Positions 7,651 to 14,536 of a stretch of DNA of 14,536 nt are shown piece after piece; position 1 is the first letter of the stretch; the number at the start of each line of letters is the position of its first letter. Below the pieces are notes generated by a model, which was given only the letters and a program-made list of their open reading frames with translations, was not told the origin of the DNA and did no database searches. The stretch comes from JBLKSS01 sp047607725. Its GTDB lineage: Bacteria; Pseudomonadota; Gammaproteobacteria; Enterobacterales; Enterobacteriaceae. The position numbers were made by a program, and so were the translations under genes. The stretch lies in assembly GCF_047607725.1 (NCBI RefSeq), contig NZ_JBLKSS010000035.1, forward strand, positions 1-14,536, given 5' to 3'.

Positions 7651-8400
7651 TTAGTTCTCGCGATGCACGCTGAGTCCCGCGAAGGACTGGCTAACCGGCA
7701 TCATTTCCAGCACATTGATATTGACATGGGCGGGCAGGGTCGCCACCCAGAACACGGCCCCGGCGATGTCGTCCGGCATGAGCGGGTCGGCATTTTTATA
7801 GGTGTTTTCCACCTTTCCTTCATCGCCTTTGAACCGCACCGACGAGAATTCCGTTCCCCCCACCAGTCCCGGTTCAATGTCCGTCACCCTGATGCGGGTG
7901 CCGACCAGATCGGTGCGCAAATTCAGGCTGAACTGCCGGGTAAAAGCCTTGGTGGCGCCATAAACATTGCCGCCGGCATAGGGCCAGCGGCCGGCGGTGG
8001 AGCCGAGATTGATAACATGTCCACGCCGCCGCTCGACCATACCTGGCAGCAGCGCTCGGGTCATATACACCAGGCCCTTGTTGTTGGTATCGATCATGGT
8101 TTCCCAGTCGTCCAGATTGGCGTTTTGCGCCGGCTCCATGCCTAGCGCCAGACCGGCGTTATTCACCAGCACGTCCACTTCGCGCCATTCGGCAGGCAGC
8201 CCGGCCACCTGTTCGGCTACGGCGGTTCGGTCGCGCACGTCCAGGCGCAGCGGGAAAAAGGCCTCACCCAGCGCGTGGTGCAATTCCTCAAGCCGCGCCT
8301 GACGGCGACCGGTGCCGATAACCTTGTGTCCCTGCTTGATAAACAGGCGGGTAATGGCTTCGCCAAAACCGGCGGTGGCGCCGGTAACAAAAATAATCAT
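7651..8400 (-). CDS. ydfG: YdfG, NADP-dependent 3-hydroxy acid dehydrogenase (SDR), intact
   Basis: This cytosolic short-chain dehydrogenase oxidises serine, L-allo-threonine and 3-hydroxy acids with NADP+ in E. coli. It also reduces malonic semialdehyde there. The protein is 249 aa against 248 in E. coli. The Rossmann motif TGATAGFG is at residues 6-13, followed by GTGRRQARLEEL at 29-40, where the basic residues favour NADP over NAD. NNAG is at 80-83. The catalytic triad is Ser134 (NLGSTAG), Tyr147 and Lys151 (NVYGATKAF). PGLVGGTEFS, a conserved YdfG segment, follows. The start at 8400 has AAGGAA upstream. No lesions are seen. It is convergent with ynfA and runs in the same direction as the broken aldo/keto reductase gene 58 bases upstream. 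Confidence 0.94.
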   Translation of the reverse strand: MIIFVTGATAGFGEAITRLFIKQGHKVIGTGRRQARLEELHHALGEAFFPLRLDVRDRTAVAEQVAGLPAEWREVDVLVNNAGLALGMEPAQNANLDDWETMIDTNNKGLVYMTRALLPGMVERRRGHVINLGSTAGRWPYAGGNVYGATKAFTRQFSLNLRTDLVGTRIRVTDIEPGLVGGTEFSSVRFKGDEGKVENTYKNADPLMPDDIAGAVFWVATLPAHVNINVLEMMPVSQSFAGLSVHREN

Positions 8401-8457
8401 TATTGCGTTCCTTTTTGGTTATTGCGGACCCACGAGTACCCCATTAGATCTCTCTGC

Positions 8458-9183
8458 TCAGGGATGGCGCAGATAGGGCGCAATCAACGACAAATCCGCC
8501 GGCGACAGGCTGTCGGCGGCGGTTTGGGCCTGATGCCAGTAAGGATAAAGCAGCGGAGGCCGGCTGACCTGCGCCAGGCGCTGAAATTCGGCGCTGCCCA
8601 GCACCAAATCTGCCGCCTGCAAATTGTCGCGCAGCTGTGCCTAATTTCGCACGCCGATGATAGCCGATGAGACCAGGCGAGAGCTGATTAGCCAGGCCAG
8701 CGCCACCTGCGCCGCCGACGCGCAGCGATCGTCGGCGATCTCCACCAACTCATCGACGATGCGGTAGAGGGCTTCCTCGTCATGCACCTGCGGTTCGTTC
8801 CACTGAGCCAATTGGCGGGTCGTGCCTTCGGGCTTGCGATCACGACGATATTTTCCCGGCAGCAGGCCGCCCGCCAGAGGACTCCATATCAGCACGCCAA
8901 GCCCCTGATCTTGTGCTATCGGCAGAAGTTCATATTCCGATTCGCGCGCTTGCAGGGTGTAATGGATTTGCTGACTCACCGGACGCACTGTCGCCAAACG
9001 CTCGCTAACGCCCAGCGTTTTCATAATATGCCAGCCGGAAAAGTTGGACAGACCCACATAACGCCCCTTACCGGCGCTGACCAAATGCTCCAGCGCGGAA
9101 AGCGTCTCTTCCAGCGACGTCAAGCCGTCCCATTCATGCAACTGATAGAGATCGATATAATCGGTTTTTAACCGCCGCAAACT
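8458..9183 (-). pseudogene. aldo/keto reductase, C-terminal two thirds, with nonsense codon
   Basis: This is part of an NAD(P)H-dependent aldo/keto reductase (TIM barrel). Readable sequence starts at SLRRLKTDYIDLYQLHEWD, which includes the catalytic His of the AKR signature. GRYVGLSNFSGWHI, then LGVLIWSPLAGGLLPGKY, and AAQVALAWLISS, the cofactor-binding part, follow. An in-frame TAG at 8641-8643 comes after IIGVRN; the same frame then continues with AQLRDNLQAADL to TGA at 8458-8460, so the last 60 or so residues are cut off. The 5' part, with the Asp-Tyr-Lys active-site residues, lies in the ambiguous block. By normal AKR length its start should be near 9480-9510. The specific subfamily and substrate cannot be assigned. 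The stop could be a base-call error given the poor sequence next door, but 8641 itself lies in clean sequence. Confidence 0.82.
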
Positions 9184-9830
9184 GNCNNNNCANGNNCNAN
9201 TNNGNNNNTNNCNCNNCNGNNNACGNNCNTTGGNGGCCNNCNNNNCATCNNANNNCGNGCNNTGNTNNNNCANCNNGNANANCANNTCGNNNNNGNCNCC
9301 NNCNNCNNGNANACANATCGNNNNNGNCGNNNNNNNNGNNNNNCNCNTCNNNGGNNNNNANNNANNTGNCGNCNGNCTTCNNGNCANNTNGCNANNNNNG
9401 NCNNNGGNGNNTNNGCCNNNNCNCNNNNNNNGNCNTNGGNGNNNNNGNCTNNANCNCNGAANTNNNCANNNTNNNNNGACNNANNNNGNNNATNNNCNAT
9501 CNTNAATGNCCTNNNTNANNANTNTTNCNTNNGNNAANGCNCNNCCGNNNTNNNNTTNNNCGTGANNNAAGNCGCNCNCCNNGGTNNNCTTNNGNGTNNN
9601 NNCCNGCTNANCNNGNNTNAANNNANNGNANGNCNNNGNTTNAGNNTGNNNNAANAGNNNNCATNNCNGNNGTTNNNNNNGNACNNANNNNNNANTNCGC
9701 TNNNATTCNCNNNNNNNNNNTANANNNNNTAGNNNCGNTNNTGNNNNNNACAANNNAANNGNNNGNNNANNNANNGNANANGGTNACCNNNNNCNNNGNG
9801 TCACNGNNANNGNGNNANNNNCNTCANNNC
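9184..9830. other. block of mostly ambiguous bases
   Basis: About 650 bases consist largely of N with scattered single calls, so no coding claim is possible. The left part should hold the 5' half of the aldo/keto reductase gene. The rest, by length, is probably its upstream region. Some resolved bases recur at a spacing of about 32 (for example 9400-9424 against 9432-9456), which suggests misregistered reads or a tandem repeat. The block ends where the hexanucleotide array begins. Confidence 0.9.
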
Positions 9831-9889
9831 NTNACNNTNANNNNNANNNTNNCNTNANCCTTAACCTTAACCTTAACCTTAACCTTAAC
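9831..9889 (+). repeat. (TTAACC)n hexanucleotide tandem array, about 10 units
   Basis: Four perfect TTAACC units (9861-9884) and a fifth TTAAC are fully called. To the left, every resolved base from 9832 to 9860 fits the same six-base phase: T9832, A9834, C9835, T9838, A9840, A9846, T9850, C9853, T9855, A9857 and C9859. The array therefore extends about 30 bases into the ambiguous block, giving about ten units. Left of 9827 the called bases no longer fit. On the minus strand the unit is GGTTAA. Bacterial arrays of this kind can vary in copy number by slippage. Confidence 0.8.
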
Positions 9890-10194
9890 GGAATAGGGAT
9901 TTTTATCCAATTGATAAATAATGACAATACGTGTTCATTTGTTTTTGCCAACGTGGCCCGCCTCTTGCGATACTCTTACGCTCGACTTCATCGGCTCGGC
10001 GGTGACCCGCCGCTTTCGTATCAGCGCTGATGCTGTAAAGCGCTGCGTGGCTTACCGCCGGGTAGCGCGATGGCGATAGCACAGGGTGAAGTTTGATATT
10101 TACCGGGCGCGGCAACGCGGCCCTCCATCGCAGCATTAAGGATGGCGAAACTACCGCGCCACCGGTCCGGCGGTGATTATGACAGGCGAAAACT
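9890..10194 (+). other. intergenic region upstream of guaD with two hairpins
   Basis: No convincing gene is visible in these 305 bases; a minus-strand open frame here shows no recognisable family. Two RNA-type hairpins stand out. One at 9997-10012 has a perfect 6-bp stem, CGGCGG-TGAC-CCGCCG. The other at 10105-10123 has a GCAA tetraloop closed by GCG/CGC, with a 7-bp stem interrupted by one bulged G. The second lies 71 bases before the guaD start and could be part of its leader. No promoter was identified with confidence. Confidence 0.4.
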
Positions 10195-11510
10195 ATGCAT
10201 TCGATAAAAGCCCTTCGCGGCAGTTTTTTTGATATTACCCACCTCGTGCGTCATCCCGATGCGCTAGAACAGGCGGCCCGCTTTATTGAAGATGGGGTGA
10301 TGATCATCGACGCGGGCAAAATCCGCTCCTTACAAACCTGGGAAGAAGGACGCCATCACTTGCCGCCGTCAGTCCCCCTTAACCACTTTCCGGGCAAGCT
10401 CATTGTGCCGGGCTTTATCGATTGCCATGTGCATTATCCGCAAACCGAGATGATTGGTGCCTGGGGTAGCCAACTTTTGGAATGGCTAAATCATTATACT
10501 TTCCCCACGGAAAGTCAGTACCACTGCGCCGATCACTCCGCCGCGATGTCGGACTTTTTTCTCCAAGAGCTATTGCGCAACGGCACGACGAGCGCACTGG
10601 TATTCGCTACGGTGCACACGGCATCGGTAGAAGCGTTATTTACCGCGGCGTTTCAGCGGAACATGCGCGTTATCGCGGGGAAAGTCATGATGGACCAACA
10701 TGCCCCGGCAGCCCTGCTGGAAACGCCGGCGCAAAGCGGAGGGATACCCGACGGTTGATTGAGCGCTGGCATAACAAAGGTCGATTGGGCTATGCGTTAA
10801 CGCCGCGCTTTGCGCCGACCTCGTTGCCGCAATTACTGTCGGCGGTGGGGGCGCTGAGGCGGGAGTACCCCGATGTCTGGCTGCAAACCCACCTCAGCGA
10901 AAATCCCCAGGAGGTGGCCTGGGTCAAGCAGCTTTACCCTGAACGTGCGGGCTATCTGGATGTGTATCATCATTACGGCCTGACCGGCCATAAAAGCGTC
11001 TTTGCCCACTGCCTGCACCTGGAGGATGAGGAGTGGCAATGTCTGGCGGCCACCCGCTCGGCTATCGCGTTCTGTCCCACGTCTAACCTGTTTTTGGGCA
11101 GCGGGCTGTTTAACTTGCAAAAAAGCTGTGACGCCGGCGTTGCGGTGGGTATCGGTACCGATGTCGGAGCGCGAACTACGTTTAATGCGCTGGAAACGCT
11201 GGCTGAAGCGTATAAAGTGGCGCAATTGCAACATTATTGTCTGTCGGTGTACGAAGCCTTTTATCACGCCACACTTGGCGCCGCGCAGGCGCTGGCGTTA
11301 GATGATGTTATCGGCAATTTCGCCGTTGGCAAAGAGGCGGATATGGTGATTTTGGATCCTGCGGAAACGCCGCTGCAGCGATTACGCCAGCAAAACGGTA
11401 AAGACATTCACGAAAGGTTGTTTGCCCTGATGATGCTCGGGGACGACCGCAATATTTATCAGACGCTGATCCAGGGGGAGGTCGCCTGGCAGCGCGGGCA
11501 TGAGAAATGA
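10195..11510 (+). pseudogene. guaD: guanine deaminase GuaD, frameshifted
   Basis: This cytosolic zinc amidohydrolase converts guanine to xanthine and ammonia in purine salvage or catabolism. The full-length enzyme (about 439 aa) is present in two frames. The N-terminal frame has PGFIDCHVHYPQ with metal ligands His78 and His80, and ELLRNGTTSALVF. After ALLETPAQS a frameshift near 10737-10746 (a net loss of one base, or gain of two, in a G/A-rich run) leads to a TGA at 10756-10758. The other frame resumes at DTRRLIERWHNKGRL. It continues without interruption to TGA at 11508-11510, with the downstream metal and substrate motifs intact: QTHLSENPQE, FAHCLHL, and GTDVGARTTFNALETL. Start and stop match the family. 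No other purine genes are adjacent. Confidence 0.92.
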
Positions 11511-11896
11511 GAACAGGGGCGCGCAATAATACCTTCTTTTTTTGCCGCCGGAAGCGGCTAGGTTAACAACGGCGCTCCAGTGTGTTCAGCAAGCATGCTA
11601 AATTAAAGTGACAACGTCACCAATAACGCTATCGATTTACGTTAACGCCGGCAAACCCTCATGCAAGATAGCGGTTAAAGGGTGGATATACTGCCCGGCC
11701 GGCATGCGGCCCAAACGCCGACAGGCGTAGGCACACTGCCGGCAAAGAGGGCGGTATCGCGTGATGCGACGTGTAACGTGGGGTAGCCGCGTACTTCACC
11801 GCCTAAGGCCAAAGCCCACGCTTAAAAGAGGTCGGAGAGGCATAGTCCGGACCGTCTCCCGCGCGGATTGGGCACCGCCGCGGTAAGCGCGGATGG
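11511..11896. other. 386-base stretch without recognisable gene
   Basis: No recognised gene, tRNA or IS end is seen. On the minus strand, about 11700-11830, a roughly 45-codon window is open and has a protein-like composition (it includes ALGGEVRGYPTLHVAS). It could be a gene remnant, but I do not recognise it. A short dyad GTGAC-AAC-GTCAC lies at 11608-11620. The hairpin GCCGC-CGGAA-GCGGC near 11555-11570 has its T-tract on the wrong side for a plus-strand terminator. Confidence 0.35.
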
Positions 11897-12226
11897 CTAC
11901 TGTGGCGTTTTCTTAAGCGTTTTGAGCAGCCGCTTGGTCATGCGTAAGGTCTGAAAAAAAAAGTTCTCCGGCCGGCTGTGGCGCAGTTCGCTTCCTCCCC
12001 CCACGCGGCGGCACTCATCGTCACGTTGATCCAAGGCGTAGTGACTGGCCGCGGTCACTAACGCCTGTTGCGGCCAACCGGGCAAACGTCCGCGCCCCTG
12101 CGGCGCCAAAGGCGTGAGCCACCGCAGGCCTAGAGGATCGTTTTCGGTGAGCGACAGCAACAGTCGGCCAGGAAGGGCGATAACTTCTTGTTTTAACTCA
12201 TAACAGATGATTTCATTCAGTTTCAA
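11897..12226 (-). CDS. doubtful hypothetical ORF, 109 codons
   Basis: A minus-strand frame opens with TTG at 12226 and reads to a stop at 11897. I do not recognise a family. The first 20 residues include NEIICYELKQEV. The middle is Pro/Gly/Arg-rich (LAPQGRGRLPGWP), and the C-terminus is strongly basic (RMTKRLLKTLKKT). There are no clear membrane segments and no catalytic motif. The start is poor: there is no ATG, and only GTGAG-like bases stand upstream. It lies at the edge between GC-rich chromosome and the low-GC integrase segment. It may be a small real gene, the remnant of a larger one, or chance. Confidence 0.3.
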   Translation of the reverse strand: MKLNEIICYELKQEVIALPGRLLLSLTENDPLGLRWLTPLAPQGRGRLPGWPQQALVTAASHYALDQRDDECRRVGGGSELRHSRPENFFFQTLRMTKRLLKTLKKTPQ

Positions 12227-12313
12227 CTCACTGTAATAAAAAGAATTTTATATGTTGTCTGATTTCACTTTATAACATAGTATTTCACCATAACGACACC
12301 CGTAAGAGCAGGA

Positions 12314-13540
12314 ATATTACTCACTGACAGCAAGATCAAAGGTATTAAACCAAAAGAGCAAGCGTATTACGTGTGGCAATCATCAGCCACCAGAGGTACA
12401 GGACGCTTGGGTCTGAAAATTTACCCTTCCGGCAGAAAGATTTTTGTTTACAAGTACCATAAAGATGGTGCTCGAAAATTCCTTTCACTGGGAGATTATC
12501 CCACTGTAACTCTCGCAGAAGCAACCGCAAAAGCCCTCACCGCCGCCGCCAATATCAGCGCGCCAGAAAAGTCTATTGCTCAACACGCCACTATAAAACA
12601 ATTGTTTGACGATTACATCACTACTCAAAAAAAACTGTGCAATCGCTCTTATGACAAAACAAAAAACAGACTCAACCAGGTATTAACCAGTAAGTACATT
12701 GATCCTGCTATACCCGCTAAGGAAATAATACCTATTCAGATCAAACGTGTTCTTGCAGATTTTATAGAGCGTGGAGCAAACGCAGGGGCGAATAAGGTTA
12801 GAGCTAACCTGCATGCCGTATTCAATTTTGGCTTATTCGCGGACAACGATCCGGCCAACATTAACGGAAAAACCATTTACGGGCTTGACCGAAACCCGGT
12901 AAACGTCATTCCACCGTAAAAACGTGTAGATAAGGCTCTTGATCGTTTTTTATCATGGTACGAACTCAGCGAACTATTACGATTACTCGCAGTAGCCGAA
13001 TCAGCCTGCCCCATTCATCCAGACTTTGCTCAATTGACCCTGCTGTGTATCTTTAGCGCTGGGCAGCGCCCGTGGGAAATAATAACCAATACTCGCGATC
13101 AATGGGATGAGAAAAATAAAACCCTTACAGTACCCCCTCACATATCAAAAAATAGTGATTTCCACATTATCCCACTGAATAAAAGCGCCACTGAGATTCT
13201 GGAACGACAGAGAAAAAAATATCCAGACGCGATGTTTCTTTTTCCGAGTAATACAAAAGAAGGGCATTTGCTGTCCGCTGAGTACAGTAAACAACTCCGT
13301 AAATTCTGCAAATTAACCGGTTTTGATAAATTCACACCCAGAGATATTCGCCGTACCTTTAAAACCCTGGCAGGAGATATGAGCATTAGTGCGGAAATGC
13401 GTGATAGACTTCGAAATAACAAAAGGCCAGGCGTGTCAGCGAAACATTACGATAGGTATGATTATCTAAGAGAAAAACGAGAAATAATCGAACAATGGGA
13501 AAAAAATGACTTGCTTTATAATGGATATAATTTTACATAG
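12314..13540 (+). pseudogene. P4-type tyrosine recombinase (integrase), nonsense mutation
   Basis: This site-specific integrase is of the P4/CP4 island type (about 400 aa). The arm-binding DUF4102 domain is at the N-terminus: LTDSKIKGIKPKEQAYYVW, GLKIYPSGRKIF, FLSLGDYPTVTLAEA. A core-binding domain and the catalytic domain follow. The catalytic Arg is in FSAGQRPWEI, the second box is TPRDIRRTFKTLAGD, and the nucleophile Tyr lies in KHYDRYDYLREKR. An in-frame TAA at 12917-12919 (from Gln, VIPPQKRV expected) splits the gene; the frame then continues to 13540. The family's LQNH motif reads LRNNK, so the usual His is absent. The first codon by homology is ATA at 12314, probably a decayed ATG; a GTG at 12371 is the next in-frame start. 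GC content is well below that of the left flank. Confidence 0.9.
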
Positions 13541-13631
13541 ATTAGCTATCAGGTATGAACTGCTAATAGATTAGAAATATAGGGTCTTATACCGCTAGGA
13601 ATACTCTTTTGCGGATACAAAAGGAGCAAGT

Positions 13632-14399
13632 ATGCAATCAGTAAAAGTAGGTATCACTGCTATACAACAACTGGATTCAGCTCCCCTAACAAAAAATCAA
13701 AAATCCCTTATATGTATGCTTACTATTGGAAATATTCTCGAATTTTTTGATTTATTTCTAGTCGGTTTTGTCATTACCCTGCTTATGCAAGATCAACGGT
13801 GGTCATTAAGCACAATACAGTCAGGTTTAATCCTCGCTGGGGCAGGACTTGGAACTGTCATCGGCGCAATTTTTTGGGGGTGGCTTGCTGATAAATATGG
13901 CCGTAAGAAATCATTTTTCTCATGTATTTTATTACTTGTAATATTTACCGGACTGGCTGCACTAACGCCTGAAAATAATTGACTCTTTTTGTCAATCATG
14001 CGAGTTTGTGTAGGTATAGTCGTTGGTGGGCTTAATGTGATTTCTGTGCCTTATGTTCAGGAATTTGTACCTTTTAAAAAAAGAGGGCTACTTACTGGTC
14101 CGACTTCAGCATTTGTACCATTGGGCCTATTTCTTGGATCATTCGCAACTCGTTATCTGGCTGAACCGCTTGGTTGGAGAGGACTTTTAATTATTGGTTG
14201 TCTTCCTGCTATTTTATTAGCATGGAGAAAATTCATTCCAGAATCACCACGATATTTACCCTCTAAAGGACGTTTTCAGGATACCCGTGAAGCTTACGCA
14301 TGGGCGATGAATATCCCTGTAACTAAAGTGGGGCATTTACCTGAATATGTATCGATTAGCAAAAGGTCTTATCTAAATATAATAAGACACTATCCAAAA
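13632..14399 (+). pseudogene. MFS metabolite:H+ symporter-like transporter, nonsense mutation and 3' truncation
   Basis: This is an inner-membrane major facilitator, probably of the metabolite or aromatic acid:H+ symporter type; the substrate is not predictable. The ATG at 13632 has AAGGAG at 13621-13626. Half of a 12-TM protein is present: TM1 with TIGNILEFFDLFLVGF, the loop WGWLADKYGRKKSF (motif A), VCVGIVVGGLNVISVPYVQEF, LGWRGLLIIGCLPAILLAW, and the central loop FIPESPRYLPSKGRFQ. An in-frame TGA at 13980-13982 replaces the Trp expected in PENNWLFLS. After IIRHYPK, ending at 14399, homology stops; the next bases resemble an IS66 end and the reading ends at 14426. GC is low, like the integrase gene, suggesting island cargo. 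Confidence 0.8.
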
Positions 14400-14536
14400 G
14401 TAAGCGCCCCGTGGAGGACGTCTTGAATTATTGGTGGGTTTGTTGTATGAGACAGTAAACCTACGTTACACGCTTATGCTCATTGCATTTTCACATTGTA
14501 TTGATTTTAATAACTTTTATTTCCATCCCGGTTTGA
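14400..14536 (+). mobile_element. possible left end of an IS66-family element
   Basis: At 14400 the sequence starts GTAAGCG and continues to CGTCTTGA by 14427. Compared with the certain IS66 right end in this window (read inward: GTAAGCG, then CGTATTGA at the same distance), the first seven bases and most of the last eight match. It starts exactly where the MFS protein homology ends. Against this, the middle of the 28 bases matches poorly. The following 110 bases are AT-rich and hold no IS66 tnpA that I recognise. The frame from 14404 stays open to the edge without a recognisable family. Confidence 0.4.

Noticed and set aside
7453..8145. 230-codon plus-strand open frame
   Set aside because: It is antisense to ydfG, which has all SDR motifs; long antisense frames are common in GC-rich genes.
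9831..9889. Telomere-like repeat or eukaryotic contamination
   Set aside because: The unit TTAACC/GGTTAA is not a known telomere unit (TTAGG in insects, TTAGGG in vertebrates), and the array is flanked by bacterial genes.
9831..9889. CRISPR array
   Set aside because: A six-base unit with no spacers does not fit a CRISPR, and no cas genes are present.
9903..10136. 77-codon minus-strand open frame upstream of guaD
   Set aside because: It shows no family resemblance and overlaps two hairpins and the probable guaD leader.
11555..11570. Rho-independent terminator after guaD (GCCGC-CGGAA-GCGGC)
   Set aside because: The T-run lies before the hairpin on the plus strand, and on the minus strand the hairpin is followed by A bases, so neither orientation works.
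12230..12314. tRNA 3' end as attachment site for the P4-type integrase
   Set aside because: No TTCGA-type T-arm or CCA-type end was found between the GC-rich flank and the integrase start.
828..13982. TGA recoded as Trp, since more than one of the in-frame stops is TGA at a Trp position
   Set aside because: TAA and TAG stops and several true frameshifts occur in the same set of genes, while intact genes nearby use normal stops. Ordinary pseudogene decay explains all of them.

Overview
The window looks like chromosome from a recently host-restricted, Sodalis-like member of the Enterobacterales. Three things suggest this. The recognisable gene neighbourhoods (ynfM / ynfL / mlc / bioD2 and ynfD / ynfB / ynfA) match the Escherichia coli ynf region. 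Most of the DNA is GC-rich. Most recognisable genes are broken by fresh lesions: in-frame stops, small indels, deletions and IS insertions. Only ynfB, ynfA and ydfG read intact. The genus is inferred from this pattern; nothing in the sequence proves it.

Left part (1-2364): the last codons and right inverted repeat of an IS66-family element cut into an IS21-family istA gene (minus strand). That IS21 element in turn sits in the 3' end of ynfM, a minus-strand MFS exporter gene that also carries a frameshift and a stop.

Centre left (2365-5462): ynfL (LysR regulator), mlc (ROK-family glucose repressor) and bioD2 (dethiobiotin synthetase-like), all on the plus strand in the E. coli order and all pseudogenes. 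A likely Mlc-type operator precedes mlc.

Centre (5463-8460): a 14-TM type MFS transporter gene whose 3' end has been deleted and fused to the 3'-truncated, convergent ynfD. Intact ynfB (minus) and ynfA (plus) follow, a divergent pair, then intact ydfG (minus). No speG or ynfC is seen between ynfD and ynfB.

Centre right (8458-11896): a broken minus-strand aldo/keto reductase gene whose 5' half lies in a roughly 650-base block of mostly ambiguous bases. That block grades into a (TTAACC)n hexanucleotide array of about ten units. Next comes a frameshifted guanine deaminase gene (guaD), then a 386-base stretch with no recognisable gene.

Right part (11897-14536): a doubtful 109-codon ORF, then an abrupt drop in GC. 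The low-GC segment holds a P4-type tyrosine integrase gene with one nonsense codon and an MFS transporter gene with one nonsense codon. The transporter's reading ends at about 14400, where the sequence resembles an IS66-family terminus. This segment looks like the integrase end of a decayed genomic island.
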